From: Puia sp. | Lineage (GTDB): Bacteria; Bacteroidota; Bacteroidia; Chitinophagales; Chitinophagaceae | Direction of reading: 5' to 3' | DNA: 64,000 bases | Assembly: GCA_031292515.1 (NCBI GenBank) | Contig: JARLGZ010000235.1 | Coordinates: 62,001-126,000 of the forward strand | Shown: positions 54,160 to 61,808 of the stretch, one piece after another | How positions within the stretch are numbered: the first letter of the stretch is position 1 | How the letters are laid out: every line of letters starts with the position of its first letter | Notes under the pieces: generated by a model | Told to the model about the DNA's origin: nothing | What the model saw: only the letters and a program-made list of their open reading frames with translations | The model's database searches: none | Program-made: the position numbers and the translations under genes

Positions 54160-54189
54160 CATCCTCCGGACATCACATCCTCCGACATC
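54160..54189. repeat. Near-perfect direct repeat between phnK and phnL
   Basis: CATCCTCCGGACATC at 54160-54174 is followed by CATCCTCCGACATC at 54176-54189. The copies differ by one base. Its role is unknown; it is in the 112-bp spacer of the operon. Confidence 0.7.
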
Positions 54190-54214
54190 TACCCGACCCG
54201 AACCCCTGCCGCCG

Positions 54215-55063
54215 TTATAACAGGGAACTTACCAGCAGTTGCGAATATTCGTGCTGCGGATCCTGCAGGATCTGGTCGGTCAGACCACTCTCTACGACAC
54301 GCCCGTTCTTCATCACGAGCGTCCTGTCGGTCAGCATGCGTATGACCGACAAGTCATGGGAGACGACAATCATCGCGATACCCAGTTCCTGCTGCAATTC
54401 CCTGATCAGGTCGAGTACCTTGGCCTGTACCGATACATCCAGACCGGTCGTCACCTCATCCAGGAAGAGGAGAGGAGGGTTGTTGGCAATCGCCTTGGCG
54501 ATCTGTACCCTTTGCTGCATACCGCCGCTGAATGAAGAAGGCCTGTCATCCATCCGGCGAACAGGGACCTCCGTCTTATCCAGCAGCCCGGAAGCCCGGT
54601 CCCGGATATTGCCTACATGTAAATTACCCGCCATGATCAGCTTCTCCGCAATATTTCCACCGGAAGAGAACCGGAAATTGAGACCGTCGCGTGGATTCTG
54701 GTAGACCATCCCCATCAGATGATTCCGGATAAACCGCTTCTGCTGGTTGGAGGCATCCAGCATATTGGAATGCCCGTTTGAAAAGGGCTTTAACCAGGCC
54801 GCCCCACCCGACGCCTCCATGTCGAAATAGAGCAGCTTCACCACCGTGCTCTTACCGGAGCCGCTCTCTCCGACAATGCCCAGCACTTCACCGGGGAAAA
54901 GATCGAAACTCACATCCGCACACGCTACGATGCTTTCCGTCTCAGGGCATATATTCGAGTTGCAGGAAGGCCCCGTCAGCTTCAACGTATTTTCATTGGG
55001 CTCTCCGTAAATCTTCGTCAGGTTCCTGACCTTCAGCAGCCAGTTGTCCTTTATCCCGCTCAT
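54215..55063 (-). CDS. phnK: C-P lyase complex ABC-type protein PhnK
   Basis: ABC-family protein of 282 residues of the C-P lyase supercomplex. It has Walker A GESGSGKSTVVKLLY near residue 66, signature FSGGMQQRVQIAKAIA near 175, Walker B LLFLDEVTTGLDVSVQAKV near 193 and the H-loop VVSHDLSVIRMLTDR. MGMVYQNPRDGLNFRFSSGG near 115 is the PhnK Q-loop motif. In E. coli PhnK binds the PhnGHIJ core near PhnJ. Its ATG overlaps the PhnJ stop by four bases (ATGA). Confidence 0.92.
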   Translation of the reverse strand: MSGIKDNWLLKVRNLTKIYGEPNENTLKLTGPSCNSNICPETESIVACADVSFDLFPGEVLGIVGESGSGKSTVVKLLYFDMEASGGAAWLKPFSNGHSNMLDASNQQKRFIRNHLMGMVYQNPRDGLNFRFSSGGNIAEKLIMAGNLHVGNIRDRASGLLDKTEVPVRRMDDRPSSFSGGMQQRVQIAKAIANNPPLLFLDEVTTGLDVSVQAKVLDLIRELQQELGIAMIVVSHDLSVIRMLTDRTLVMKNGRVVESGLTDQILQDPQHEYSQLLVSSLL

Positions 55064-55956
55064 GATTGGATCGTGTTTAAATATTTATTGACATGCTGCC
55101 GGACCGGATTGCCGGCCGCCAATTTATCGAGATAATTGCTATCGTTGACGACAAACTGTTTGGACCCGTCATCGAGGAACAATTCGTCGAGGAAAGCCTT
55201 TCCGGAACCCGTCCTGTAACAGGATTTTCCCAGGAAGCGTTCGATGTCGAATTTCACATCTTCGAATTCAAGCGGCTCGACTTTTGTATGAGGAGGGACG
55301 ACGTATAACCTTTTTTCCCGCCCTGCCCCGAACAGGAACAGCGCTTCCGACTGGTTGAGATTGGGCACATCCCAGCGTGGAATAGGAGAAGGCGCCATGA
55401 TATACCGGTCGTTGACCTTTACGGGATACCCAGCCCCCAGCATGATATCCCCGTAACGGACAAAGGATTCATAGAGAGACACCCACATTTTTGCATAGTC
55501 GGCTTCTCCGTGCATCTGCCGCGTCTTGTTCTCATATCTTTCCACCCCCCGCAAAGGCTCCGGCTGAGGAACCTGGAAGACAAAGAGCTGGTTTGCCTTC
55601 AACACCTCTTCCGTTATTCGGTGGCGTGACTGGATCAGGGTGGCTTCCGTGGTATCGAAAGTGACCTTGCAATGGGTCATCATCTGAACGAATTCGCGCA
55701 GATTGCAGGCGTTTACACTGGCATCGCTTCCCTGGTCTATGATCTTAAAGATATCGTCGCGTCCGATGAGGGCCAGCGAAACATGGAGCCCACCCGTACC
55801 CCAGCCTCTCGAAATAGGCATTTCGGGAGAAGAGTAAGGAACCTGGTAGCCCGGTATCGCGACGGCCTTCAACAGTTTACGCCGGATCTCCTTCTTCGTG
55901 GATTCGTCGATGAAAGCGAAATTGTATTTGTTGCTGTATTTCTTGTTCTCTATCAT
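55060..55956 (-). CDS. phnJ: C-P lyase subunit PhnJ lacking most radical-SAM cysteines
   Basis: Protein of 298 residues that aligns with PhnJ over its whole length: LLKAVAIPGYQVPYSSPEMP, GWGTGGLHVSLALIGRDD, IDQGSDASVNACNLREFVQM, TLIQSRHRITE, FGAGREKRLYVVPPHTKVEP. In E. coli, Cys241, Cys244 and Cys266 bind the [4Fe-4S] cluster and Cys272 acts on the substrate. Aligned positions here are Cys246 (KSCYRTG), Thr249, Val270 (QFVVND) and Leu276 (SNYLDK). I rechecked the codons on the DNA (55129-55221) and the frame is open on both sides. Gly36 of IPG and His112 of the zinc site remain. The usual radical C-P cleavage is therefore unlikely as drawn. Alternatives are a divergent non-radical role or decay. 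Confidence 0.9.
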   Translation of the reverse strand: MIENKKYSNKYNFAFIDESTKKEIRRKLLKAVAIPGYQVPYSSPEMPISRGWGTGGLHVSLALIGRDDIFKIIDQGSDASVNACNLREFVQMMTHCKVTFDTTEATLIQSRHRITEEVLKANQLFVFQVPQPEPLRGVERYENKTRQMHGEADYAKMWVSLYESFVRYGDIMLGAGYPVKVNDRYIMAPSPIPRWDVPNLNQSEALFLFGAGREKRLYVVPPHTKVEPLEFEDVKFDIERFLGKSCYRTGSGKAFLDELFLDDGSKQFVVNDSNYLDKLAAGNPVRQHVNKYLNTIQS

Positions 55957-55966
55957 GGCTTCGCTT

Positions 55967-57109
55967 TTAGACAGGTTGTAATGAAGGGATGATCACAGAT
56001 GGATTTATTGTCGAAGGAGGGACAGCAGCCGCATTCCTTTCGATGGCCGCGCGGACATTGTTCAGACCGGATTGGAAGGTGACGTAATGCGGCAGCTTCA
56101 GGTGATTGGTAAAACCCATGGACTCTATGCCTTCCGTATGATAAAGAACGAATTCCTGGTCGTTGGAAGGGGAGTTCCCTTCCGGGCTTCGCATGGCCCT
56201 GTCGAGGATACCCATGCAGATAGCCTTCGTATCGTTCTGACCGAAACAGAGACCGTAGCCGATGGAATAATAAGGGATGGCTTTTTTCGACTTTGCCTTG
56301 TACTCGGAGATCATCTCAGCCTCCGTGACCTCGATGCTGCCGATATAGCGTACCCTTCCCAACCTGTCTTTGACCCTTACCGGGACTGCGCCATAGCGAA
56401 GTTCACCTACCGTCGGATGCACACTCCCAAAACCCCTCATGCTGCTATAACCCAGGGCCATCAGCCCCCCCGTTTCCGCCCTGGCAAGCATCTGCAGACG
56501 CGCCGAACGCGGGGCCGGAAACTTGATGGCTTCCCGGGTGATATCCTTCAGCGTGGTATCTTCATCGTTACCTACCGGCTGTAGCAACCCCTCCTTCTTC
56601 AGCAGGTCGATCACTTTGTCGAAATGTGCGATGTCCGCCAGCTTCGCAGGATCGATATGAGCGGCGAAGCCCGCGAGAAACGTTTCGACGTCTTCCTTCG
56701 TCTCAATGGCTTTCGCCGTATCGAGCATTCGCTGGATATAGTCACGGGTGGGGCCGAGAATCTGTCCGCCGGGGATCTCGCGGAACGAAGCCGAGATCTT
56801 CCTCTTAACGAACATCTCCCGTGTGTTGATCGTTTCGGAATAAAATTTCCTTTGCAGGGTAGCCCGGAAGGCCCTCAATACAAAGGCGGCCTCGAATACG
56901 TCGCCTTCCATCTGTTTGATGGCCAGGGCCGCATACTCCGTCGCATAAATGCCTCCTTCTCCCATCACTTTGTCTATCGATAGCCGCAACTGTGAACGTA
57001 TCTGTTCGATTTCTATAGGTTTTACGGCTTTTTTCAGCCTATAGAACTCTACCAGTTCCCGGGCATTATGTATGGCGTCCGTGCCGCCTTTTACCGCGAT
57101 GTATCCCAT
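55967..57109 (-). CDS. phnI: C-P lyase core subunit PhnI
   Basis: Protein of 380 residues of the PhnGHIJ core; with PhnG, PhnH and PhnL it transfers ribose triphosphate to the phosphonate. It has YIAVKGGTDAIHNARELV at the start, VMGEGGIYATEYAALAIKQM near 48, IPGGQILGPTRDYIQRMLD near 112 and ALGYSSMRGFGSVHPTVGEL near 218. The zinc-site pair HLKLPH (His336 and His341) is kept. The C-terminus is slightly long, with a Pro/Ile-rich tail. It ends 10 bp before phnJ. Confidence 0.94.
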   Translation of the reverse strand: MGYIAVKGGTDAIHNARELVEFYRLKKAVKPIEIEQIRSQLRLSIDKVMGEGGIYATEYAALAIKQMEGDVFEAAFVLRAFRATLQRKFYSETINTREMFVKRKISASFREIPGGQILGPTRDYIQRMLDTAKAIETKEDVETFLAGFAAHIDPAKLADIAHFDKVIDLLKKEGLLQPVGNDEDTTLKDITREAIKFPAPRSARLQMLARAETGGLMALGYSSMRGFGSVHPTVGELRYGAVPVRVKDRLGRVRYIGSIEVTEAEMISEYKAKSKKAIPYYSIGYGLCFGQNDTKAICMGILDRAMRSPEGNSPSNDQEFVLYHTEGIESMGFTNHLKLPHYVTFQSGLNNVRAAIERNAAAVPPSTINPSVIIPSLQPV

Positions 57110-57202
57110 AAGAATCTTTTATTTTTAGGTATTCATATCTGCTCCGGATCCTCTTTAATCCGGATCGCCGGCCCAAAACCTCCTCATACCACACGGGTAT
57201 GC

Positions 57203-57814
57203 CTACGCCGTACGGGCAGCATACGAGAAGCGATTGCTCCTCGGGATGCAGACAATATGGTCGTTCCCGTCGGTCAATATCATGTCAATCCCCAATGGAA
57301 ATTCAAGATTTTGTTCTTTCAGCGCTTCCAGCAGGGGTTCCTCCAGACCGCTCACAAAGACCGTCTTTTCCCCCGCAATCCCGGGGCCCTTTAAGGTGAG
57401 GGCAATAGAAGCCGGGATCTTCTCTTCACTGATCTCCTTCACGTCCGTGATGAACGTTGCGCTCTCCTCGGGATAAGACAGGGTACCGGTCCTGGCCTCG
57501 AGGATATACCGCGCTTCGGAATCACCCGGTATAAATATAAAGTCCGCTTTTCTGTGTTCTTCGGAAACGGCCGATGTATTGAGGATCAGGTAGCGGGTGA
57601 TCTCGTCGGCGTAGGGGCCTGCTGCATCAAAGGAGACATCTGCGTTTAAGAGCGCCATGCCTATCAGAACGCTGGCACGGTTGATGCCGGCAGGAGGTTG
57701 GATATTCTCCAGGGTAAGGCTATTGATCTTTCCCGGGCGAGCCATGCTGTCCAGCAGAATCCTGTAATGTACCTGGGCGTCAAAAACTTCGTCGTAAAAT
57801 ATTTCTCTGCTCAT
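57203..57814 (-). CDS. phnH: C-P lyase core subunit PhnH
   Basis: Homodimer-forming core subunit of 203 residues that contacts PhnI. FDAQVHYRILLDSMARPGKI near residue 11, LNADVSFDAAGPYADEITRY (read in parts), TLKGPGIAGEKTVFVSGL near 138 and the C-terminal FPLGIDMILTDGNDHIVCIP match PhnH (DUF-free carboxymuconolactone-unrelated fold). It is 71 bp downstream of phnG. Weak hairpins lie in the 93-bp spacer before phnI (CCGGAT/ATCCGG and CATACC/GGTATG). Confidence 0.92.
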   Translation of the reverse strand: MSREIFYDEVFDAQVHYRILLDSMARPGKINSLTLENIQPPAGINRASVLIGMALLNADVSFDAAGPYADEITRYLILNTSAVSEEHRKADFIFIPGDSEARYILEARTGTLSYPEESATFITDVKEISEEKIPASIALTLKGPGIAGEKTVFVSGLEEPLLEALKEQNLEFPLGIDMILTDGNDHIVCIPRSNRFSYAARTA

Positions 57815-57885
57815 GATATGTATATGCGTATATAGTATGCCGGATAATTCTATTCCTATCCATCTCTCCCATTCCTGTTCCGTCT

Positions 57886-58305
57886 CTATTCCTGTTCCAT
57901 CAGTTTAAAATCCACCCGGGTCCGCAGGATATGATTGTACTCCAACGTACGGGCTTCGGAGATAAGACGGGCCTGATCCTGGAGAAAAGCGTCGACCCTG
58001 CCCGTATGAGGGCCGTCCAGTTGTTCGAGGGCGTCGAGGAAAGCAATGCAATAACTTCTTACGGGTTCATCACCCATGCACAGACCGAGCCCGGGGATGC
58101 CGTTTACCAACACCTCGCATTCGGTTGTCAGCGCCTCGCCCAGATAAAAAGGCTGTCCTTCCACGGAATCTTCTGCCTTGATCATGGTCAGGCAGACAGC
58201 CGGCCCACCCGCCATTTTTATTTCAAAATCTTTTTCGAGGGAAGCGATGAATTGCTCAAGAGGAGACAGCTCGCACTCGCAGAGTATATAGTCCTTGTCC
58301 GTCAT
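57886..58305 (-). CDS. phnG: C-P lyase core subunit PhnG
   Basis: Small core subunit of 139 residues that contacts PhnI. The family motif PFYLGEALTTECEVLVNGIP near residue 50 is followed by GLCMGDEPVRSYCIAFLDAL, and the Arg/Glu-rich C-terminus LEYNHILRTRVDFKLMEQE is typical. It is the first phn structural gene of the minus-strand run. The regulator gene lies 173 bp upstream, with repeat words between. Confidence 0.92.
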   Translation of the reverse strand: MTDKDYILCECELSPLEQFIASLEKDFEIKMAGGPAVCLTMIKAEDSVEGQPFYLGEALTTECEVLVNGIPGLGLCMGDEPVRSYCIAFLDALEQLDGPHTGRVDAFLQDQARLISEARTLEYNHILRTRVDFKLMEQE

Positions 58306-58416
58306 CGGCTTTTTATTTTTTATGATATACCCTTTTTGTGATCCATCCCGGCAGTTCCTCCCCGGAATCGATCCTTTGATTTATCAGATCAAAAATAAAA
58401 GCCGAATATTTGTGAA

Positions 58417-58445
58417 TAATTAGGAAAGGGATATTGTTTGGTTAG
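58417..58445 (-). promoter_or_regulatory. CTAA repeat words upstream of phnG
   Basis: On the minus strand CTAACCA (58439-58445) and CTAATTA (58417-58423) lie exactly 22 bp apart, two turns of an 11-bp period, about 112-140 bp before phnG. They resemble the CTAATGG words elsewhere in the locus but only CTAA is shared, so the call is weak. Confidence 0.25.
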
Positions 58446-58478
58446 TATTCGATGTGAAAGCATTTGAACAACGACGGT

Positions 58479-59195
58479 CTATATACGTAACGCCGATTCA
58501 TTCAGCCGGTATCCGACGGACCTTACCGTTTCCAGCGCACTCTTATAGGCACCCAGCTTTTTCCGGAGACCTACGATCTGAACATCTATGGAACGCTCCG
58601 TGGCAAAATAATCCGTTCCGTTGATCCTTTCGATCAACTGGTTCCTGGAGAAGACCTTACCCGGCTGCCGCGCCAATAACTCAAGCAACTTAAATTCCCC
58701 GATCGTCAGATCCAGCAGATTCTCATGAAGATATACTTTATAAGCAGCCAGATCTATCCTGAGCATGCCCCTCGCGATCGACTCCTTGTTTTCTTTTTTT
58801 GCCTCACCCGCTTCCTCGGAGTATCTCCTGCGAAGAACCTTCTTGACACGGGTCAGCATTTCCCGGATACGAAAAGGCTTTGTAATATAATCCTCGGCGC
58901 CTATCTCCAGTGCCGTTACGACATCGATTTCGTCATTTCGTCCCGTGATCATCATGACCGGAATATCCCGGGTGGCGGAACTGCCCTTCAGATTCTTACA
59001 GAGATCCAGTCCGTCCATTTCAGGCAGCATCCAATCTGTGATCACGAGGTCTGTATTTTCAACAGTAATATATTTTAACGCATCCACCGCATTGAAGAAA
59101 TTCTTTACTTCATAATCCTCGTTGGTCAGGTTATACTTCAGCAGTTCCAGGGTATCATAATGGTCGTCTATAATTACAAGCCGGTATTTTTTCAT
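58479..59195 (-). CDS. OmpR/PhoB-family response regulator, possible phn regulator
   Basis: Regulator of 238 residues. The receiver domain has VIIDDHYDTLELLKYNL near residue 8, the phospho-acceptor Asp in DLVITDWMLPEMDGLDLC near 55 and ITKPFRIREMLTRVKKVL near 108. The winged-helix domain (about 145-235) has MLRIDLAAYKVYLHENLLDL, TIGEFKLLELLARQPGKVF and RSIDVQIVGLRKKL with VRSVGYRL. It lies directly upstream of phnG on the same strand with no histidine kinase nearby. PhoB-type control by phosphate starvation is plausible, given its place and the 11-bp repeats, but it could be an unrelated orphan. Confidence 0.88.
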   Translation of the reverse strand: MKKYRLVIIDDHYDTLELLKYNLTNEDYEVKNFFNAVDALKYITVENTDLVITDWMLPEMDGLDLCKNLKGSSATRDIPVMMITGRNDEIDVVTALEIGAEDYITKPFRIREMLTRVKKVLRRRYSEEAGEAKKENKESIARGMLRIDLAAYKVYLHENLLDLTIGEFKLLELLARQPGKVFSRNQLIERINGTDYFATERSIDVQIVGLRKKLGAYKSALETVRSVGYRLNESALRI

Positions 59196-59349
59196 CCCCC
59201 AGGTGTTTTTGAATTGAAAAAAAGCAGTTAAACGCGGACGTATCCAGGTGCATATTACCTTCCCAAGGTTACCGGAAGTTTAGGGGAATATTAAAATTCT
59301 AACAATTCAAGGTTAAATCCCGCCTTTGGGCGGAGCTTATCCACATTTG

Positions 59350-59367
59350 CTAATGGCTGGCTAATGG
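59350..59367 (+). promoter_or_regulatory. Pho-box-like direct repeat, site 1, in the regulator/EEP gap
   Basis: CTAATGG-CTGG-CTAATGG, a perfect 7-base direct repeat with a 4-base spacer (11-bp period), lies 109-126 bp before the EEP gene ATG. It may serve either the EEP-phnN genes or the divergent regulator gene. The 280-bp gap also holds site 2 and AT-rich sequence. Confidence 0.5.
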
Positions 59368-59418
59368 TTTAGCAACAAACTCCAAACAATTGGCGTCTAA
59401 CAAAAAAATAACCAAGGG

Positions 59419-59436
59419 CTAATACTGGACCAATGG
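59419..59436 (+). promoter_or_regulatory. Pho-box-like direct repeat, site 2, before EEP gene
   Basis: CTAATAC-TGGA-CCAATGG is a weaker version of the same 7+4+7 arrangement, 40-57 bp before the EEP ATG, where an activator would contact polymerase. It has two to three mismatches to the CTAATGG word. Confidence 0.35.
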
Positions 59437-59475
59437 CCTTCATTGAATTTCGCCGCCGACAGGCAATAATCAGGC

Positions 59476-60276
59476 ATGGAACTAAAGATCGTGACCATCA
59501 ACAGCTGGAAATGCGACGGGGACTATCATAGGAGGCTTCCGGTGCTTTCCGGGCAATTAAAGCGGGTAAACCCTGATATTATCGCCTGCCAGGAATGTTT
59601 TTTTGCGGAGGAAGTCGGAGCGGACACCGCGGCCCGGCTGGCAGCGGCTTTGGAGATGGAATACTCTTTTCTCCCCTGCCGTCGCAAAAAAAGAGAGTTC
59701 GATGGCCATTGGGTGGACAGCTATTCGGGAATGGCTGTATTGAGCCGGTTTCCCATCGTCTCCGGCGAGGCGCTGGAACTGTCTTCGGTTCCGGAAGATC
59801 CCGGAAGAAAGGCTCAGCGGGTAGAAATCGAATTCCTGGCAGGGAGGATATTGCGGATCACCAATATCCACCTGACACATCTTCGGGGTCAGACCGCCCT
59901 GCGGAAAAAACAGGTCGCGGAAGTCTGCAAATGGGCAGAAGCAGTGGCTTTGCCCGGGACCGGCGCGGTCGCCTGCAACCTGGTCTGCGGAGATTTTAAC
60001 GCGGTCCTGGCATCGGCAGAACTGGCCACTTTAAAAGAGCTCACAAAAGCCGCGGATGGTTATAGTCTCGGAGGAGGTCCCGAACCACGAACCAGTCTGC
60101 TGGAGTCTTTTAAAAGAGGGCGGACCTTATGCGTCGATTATATTTTTTGCCTGCCGGTAGCCAACAGGTATCCCTTCTGTAAGGATGCCGCGGTCGTCCT
60201 GAATGAGCCCGACGCGCTCACCGGGTTATATCCCAGCGATCATTTCGGGATCAGCGTCGTATTGGTGACGGATTAA
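59476..60276 (+). CDS. Endonuclease/exonuclease/phosphatase-family hydrolase, divergent from the phn locus
   Basis: Metal-dependent phosphoesterase of the EEP (DNase I-like) fold, 266 residues. It has KIVTINSWKCDGDYHRR at the start (metal-site Asn), DIIACQECFF with the catalytic Glu near residue 40, SGMAVLSRFPI near 90, ITNIHLTHLRGQ near 133, VCGDFNAVLAS near 172 and YPSDHFGISV near the end. No signal peptide is visible, so it is probably cytoplasmic. It precedes phnN by 126 bp on the same strand. It may act on a phosphorylated or cyclic sugar of the phosphonate pathway, but DNA or lipid phosphate substrates are equally possible. Confidence 0.85.
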   Translation: MELKIVTINSWKCDGDYHRRLPVLSGQLKRVNPDIIACQECFFAEEVGADTAARLAAALEMEYSFLPCRRKKREFDGHWVDSYSGMAVLSRFPIVSGEALELSSVPEDPGRKAQRVEIEFLAGRILRITNIHLTHLRGQTALRKKQVAEVCKWAEAVALPGTGAVACNLVCGDFNAVLASAELATLKELTKAADGYSLGGGPEPRTSLLESFKRGRTLCVDYIFCLPVANRYPFCKDAAVVLNEPDALTGLYPSDHFGISVVLVTD

Positions 60277-60402
60277 AACCCGTATTTTATATTTCACTTT
60301 TCATCATTATATTTCATCATCCTATTCACGCTTTATCATCCGGTTCTCTATTTATCGTTATATCCTTTTTTAATTCTTTAATCATTAAAACAGATCGGCA
60401 GG

Positions 60403-60945
60403 ATGGCATCATTATACTATATTATCGGGGCCTCGGGGGCAGGAAAGGATTCGCTCATGAACTATGCCCGTGCAGCCATCAACGGCAGCCATCCGGTGAT
60501 CTTTGCAAACCGCTATATTACACGCCCCCTTGGCACTGGCAATGAGAATCATATCAGCCTGAGCCCGGAGGAATTCAAATGCCGCCTGGAGGGCGGCCTG
60601 TTCGCCCTCGACTGGGGCAGTCATCGGCAATTGTATGCCATCGGAAAGGAAATCGATGAATACAGGAACAAAGGGTTTACGGTCGCCGTCAACGGCTCCA
60701 GGGAATACCTTGCGACGGCACGCGAAAAATACAGCGAATTAAAAGTAGTAATGATTGAAGCCAGCCCGGAACTGATCCGGCGTCGGCTTCTCGACCGGGG
60801 CCGCGAAAGTCCGGCCGACATAGAAGGGAGGATCGCACGGAACCTGGCCCTGAGCCGGCCCGCCGGTCCGCTTATCCGCATCGGCAACGATGGATCGCTG
60901 GCGGAAGCAGGAGAAAAACTTGTATCGGTATTGATCGGTTCCTGA
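60403..60945 (+). CDS. phnN: Ribose 1,5-bisphosphate phosphokinase PhnN
   Basis: P-loop kinase of 180 residues that turns ribose 1,5-bisphosphate into PRPP, the last step of the C-P lyase route. It has Walker A IIGASGAGKDSLMNYAR at residue 6, FANRYITRPLGTGNENHISL near 34 and FALDWGSHRQLYAIGKEIDE near 66, which separates PhnN from guanylate kinase. VNGSREYL near 97 and the lid-like LLDRGRESPADIEGRIARN near 128 also match. It stands apart from the other phn genes on the opposite strand. A hairpin follows the stop. Confidence 0.92.
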   Translation: MASLYYIIGASGAGKDSLMNYARAAINGSHPVIFANRYITRPLGTGNENHISLSPEEFKCRLEGGLFALDWGSHRQLYAIGKEIDEYRNKGFTVAVNGSREYLATAREKYSELKVVMIEASPELIRRRLLDRGRESPADIEGRIARNLALSRPAGPLIRIGNDGSLAEAGEKLVSVLIGS

Positions 60946-60973
60946 GCGGTTCCACACCACTTTGCATAATTCG

Positions 60974-60998
60974 GGGAGCAGACTTCCTGTCTGCTCCC
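60974..60998. terminator. GC-rich hairpin between convergent phnN and the DUF4242 gene
   Basis: A perfect 10-bp stem, GGGAGCAGAC/GTCTGCTCCC, closes a 5-base loop 28 bp after the phnN stop. No T run follows on either strand, so termination strength is uncertain. Confidence 0.6.
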
Positions 60999-61031
60999 TC
61001 TGGACTTTGTCTGGAAGCTTATACCTACAAA

Positions 61032-61664
61032 TTACTGCCCTTGTTTAACCCTGAGCACCTCGACGGGAAGCAGACCATGCGCCTCCTGATGCGTCCGGAC
61101 AATCGAAGTGGAATCACTGGCCTCCGAAAGACACATTACCACGCCATTCTTTTCGTCTACCCAATAATTGATAAAATTGACCCCGTATTTACCTTCGACG
61201 GCCAGGTCTTTGGCGTGCGCCGCCGCCACGTCTTTTGCCTTTACATTCCCGGCGCCCAGCTCATGGATGTCCAGGTACAAATTTTTTTGACCTTTTAAAG
61301 CCGCCTCCTGTCCATCCGTTACCAGGTAGATGCCATCAGGCAGTAGTCCGTGCGCTTCTGCATGTGTCTTCCGGATGGATGCCGTGTCGCTGGAGGAGGA
61401 GAGGCAATATACCAGCCCACGGTCTTCATCAACCCAGAATTTGATAAACTCGACCCCATATTTATACTCGACGGCGAGATCCTTGGCATGGGCCGCTTCG
61501 ACGTCTTTATATTTGATCTTGCCGGGCGTCAGGTGATGGACGTCTATAAAAAGATGCTTTGCGCCCGCCTGGCCGGAAGAATCCGCTTGCTTCGTCTGGG
61601 CAGACAGGCCAAAAGAGAAAAGGGAGAAAGCGGCAAAAAAAAGAACGGGGGATGAATTGTTCAT
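61032..61664 (-). CDS. Exported protein with two DUF4242 (nickel-binding-like) domains
   Basis: Protein of 210 residues from ATG 61664 with a signal peptide (PVLFFAAFSLFSFGLSAQ). Two tandem copies of the same ferredoxin-like DUF4242 domain follow, at about 37-115 and 122-205. Each has LFIDVHHLTPG or LYLDIHELGAG, an AAHAKDLAVE helix, FWVDE or YWVDE, and a closing histidine motif AHGLLP. Actinobacterial relatives (SCO4226 type) bind nickel. The export signal implies periplasmic location. A regulator carrying the same domain is next upstream on the same strand, with a 21-bp-period tandem repeat between them. Confidence 0.8.
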   Translation of the reverse strand: MNNSSPVLFFAAFSLFSFGLSAQTKQADSSGQAGAKHLFIDVHHLTPGKIKYKDVEAAHAKDLAVEYKYGVEFIKFWVDEDRGLVYCLSSSSDTASIRKTHAEAHGLLPDGIYLVTDGQEAALKGQKNLYLDIHELGAGNVKAKDVAAAHAKDLAVEGKYGVNFINYWVDEKNGVVMCLSEASDSTSIVRTHQEAHGLLPVEVLRVKQGQ

Positions 61665-61727
61665 AATCAGCGGTTTTAATTTTGATGGAAACAATTACTT
61701 GTCATCGGCAAAACTAGATGCCCGCTC

Positions 61728-61769
61728 ATTCAAAGGCTGTAACTTTTGATTCAAAGGCTGGTAATTTTG
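61728..61769 (-). promoter_or_regulatory. Tandem 21-bp repeat in the promoter of the DUF4242 gene, candidate AraC operator
   Basis: Two head-to-tail 21-bp units, each starting ATTCAAAGGCTG and ending TTTTG, match at 18 of 21 positions. A partial third unit (ATTCGAACC) follows at 61770. The block lies 64-105 bp before the DUF4242 ATG. AraC-type regulators bind direct half-sites about 21 bp apart, and an AraC gene is next door. Confidence 0.6.
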
Positions 61770-61808
61770 ATTCGAACCACCCGTTGATTCGACCCGCCCC
61801 TTTGCTGT

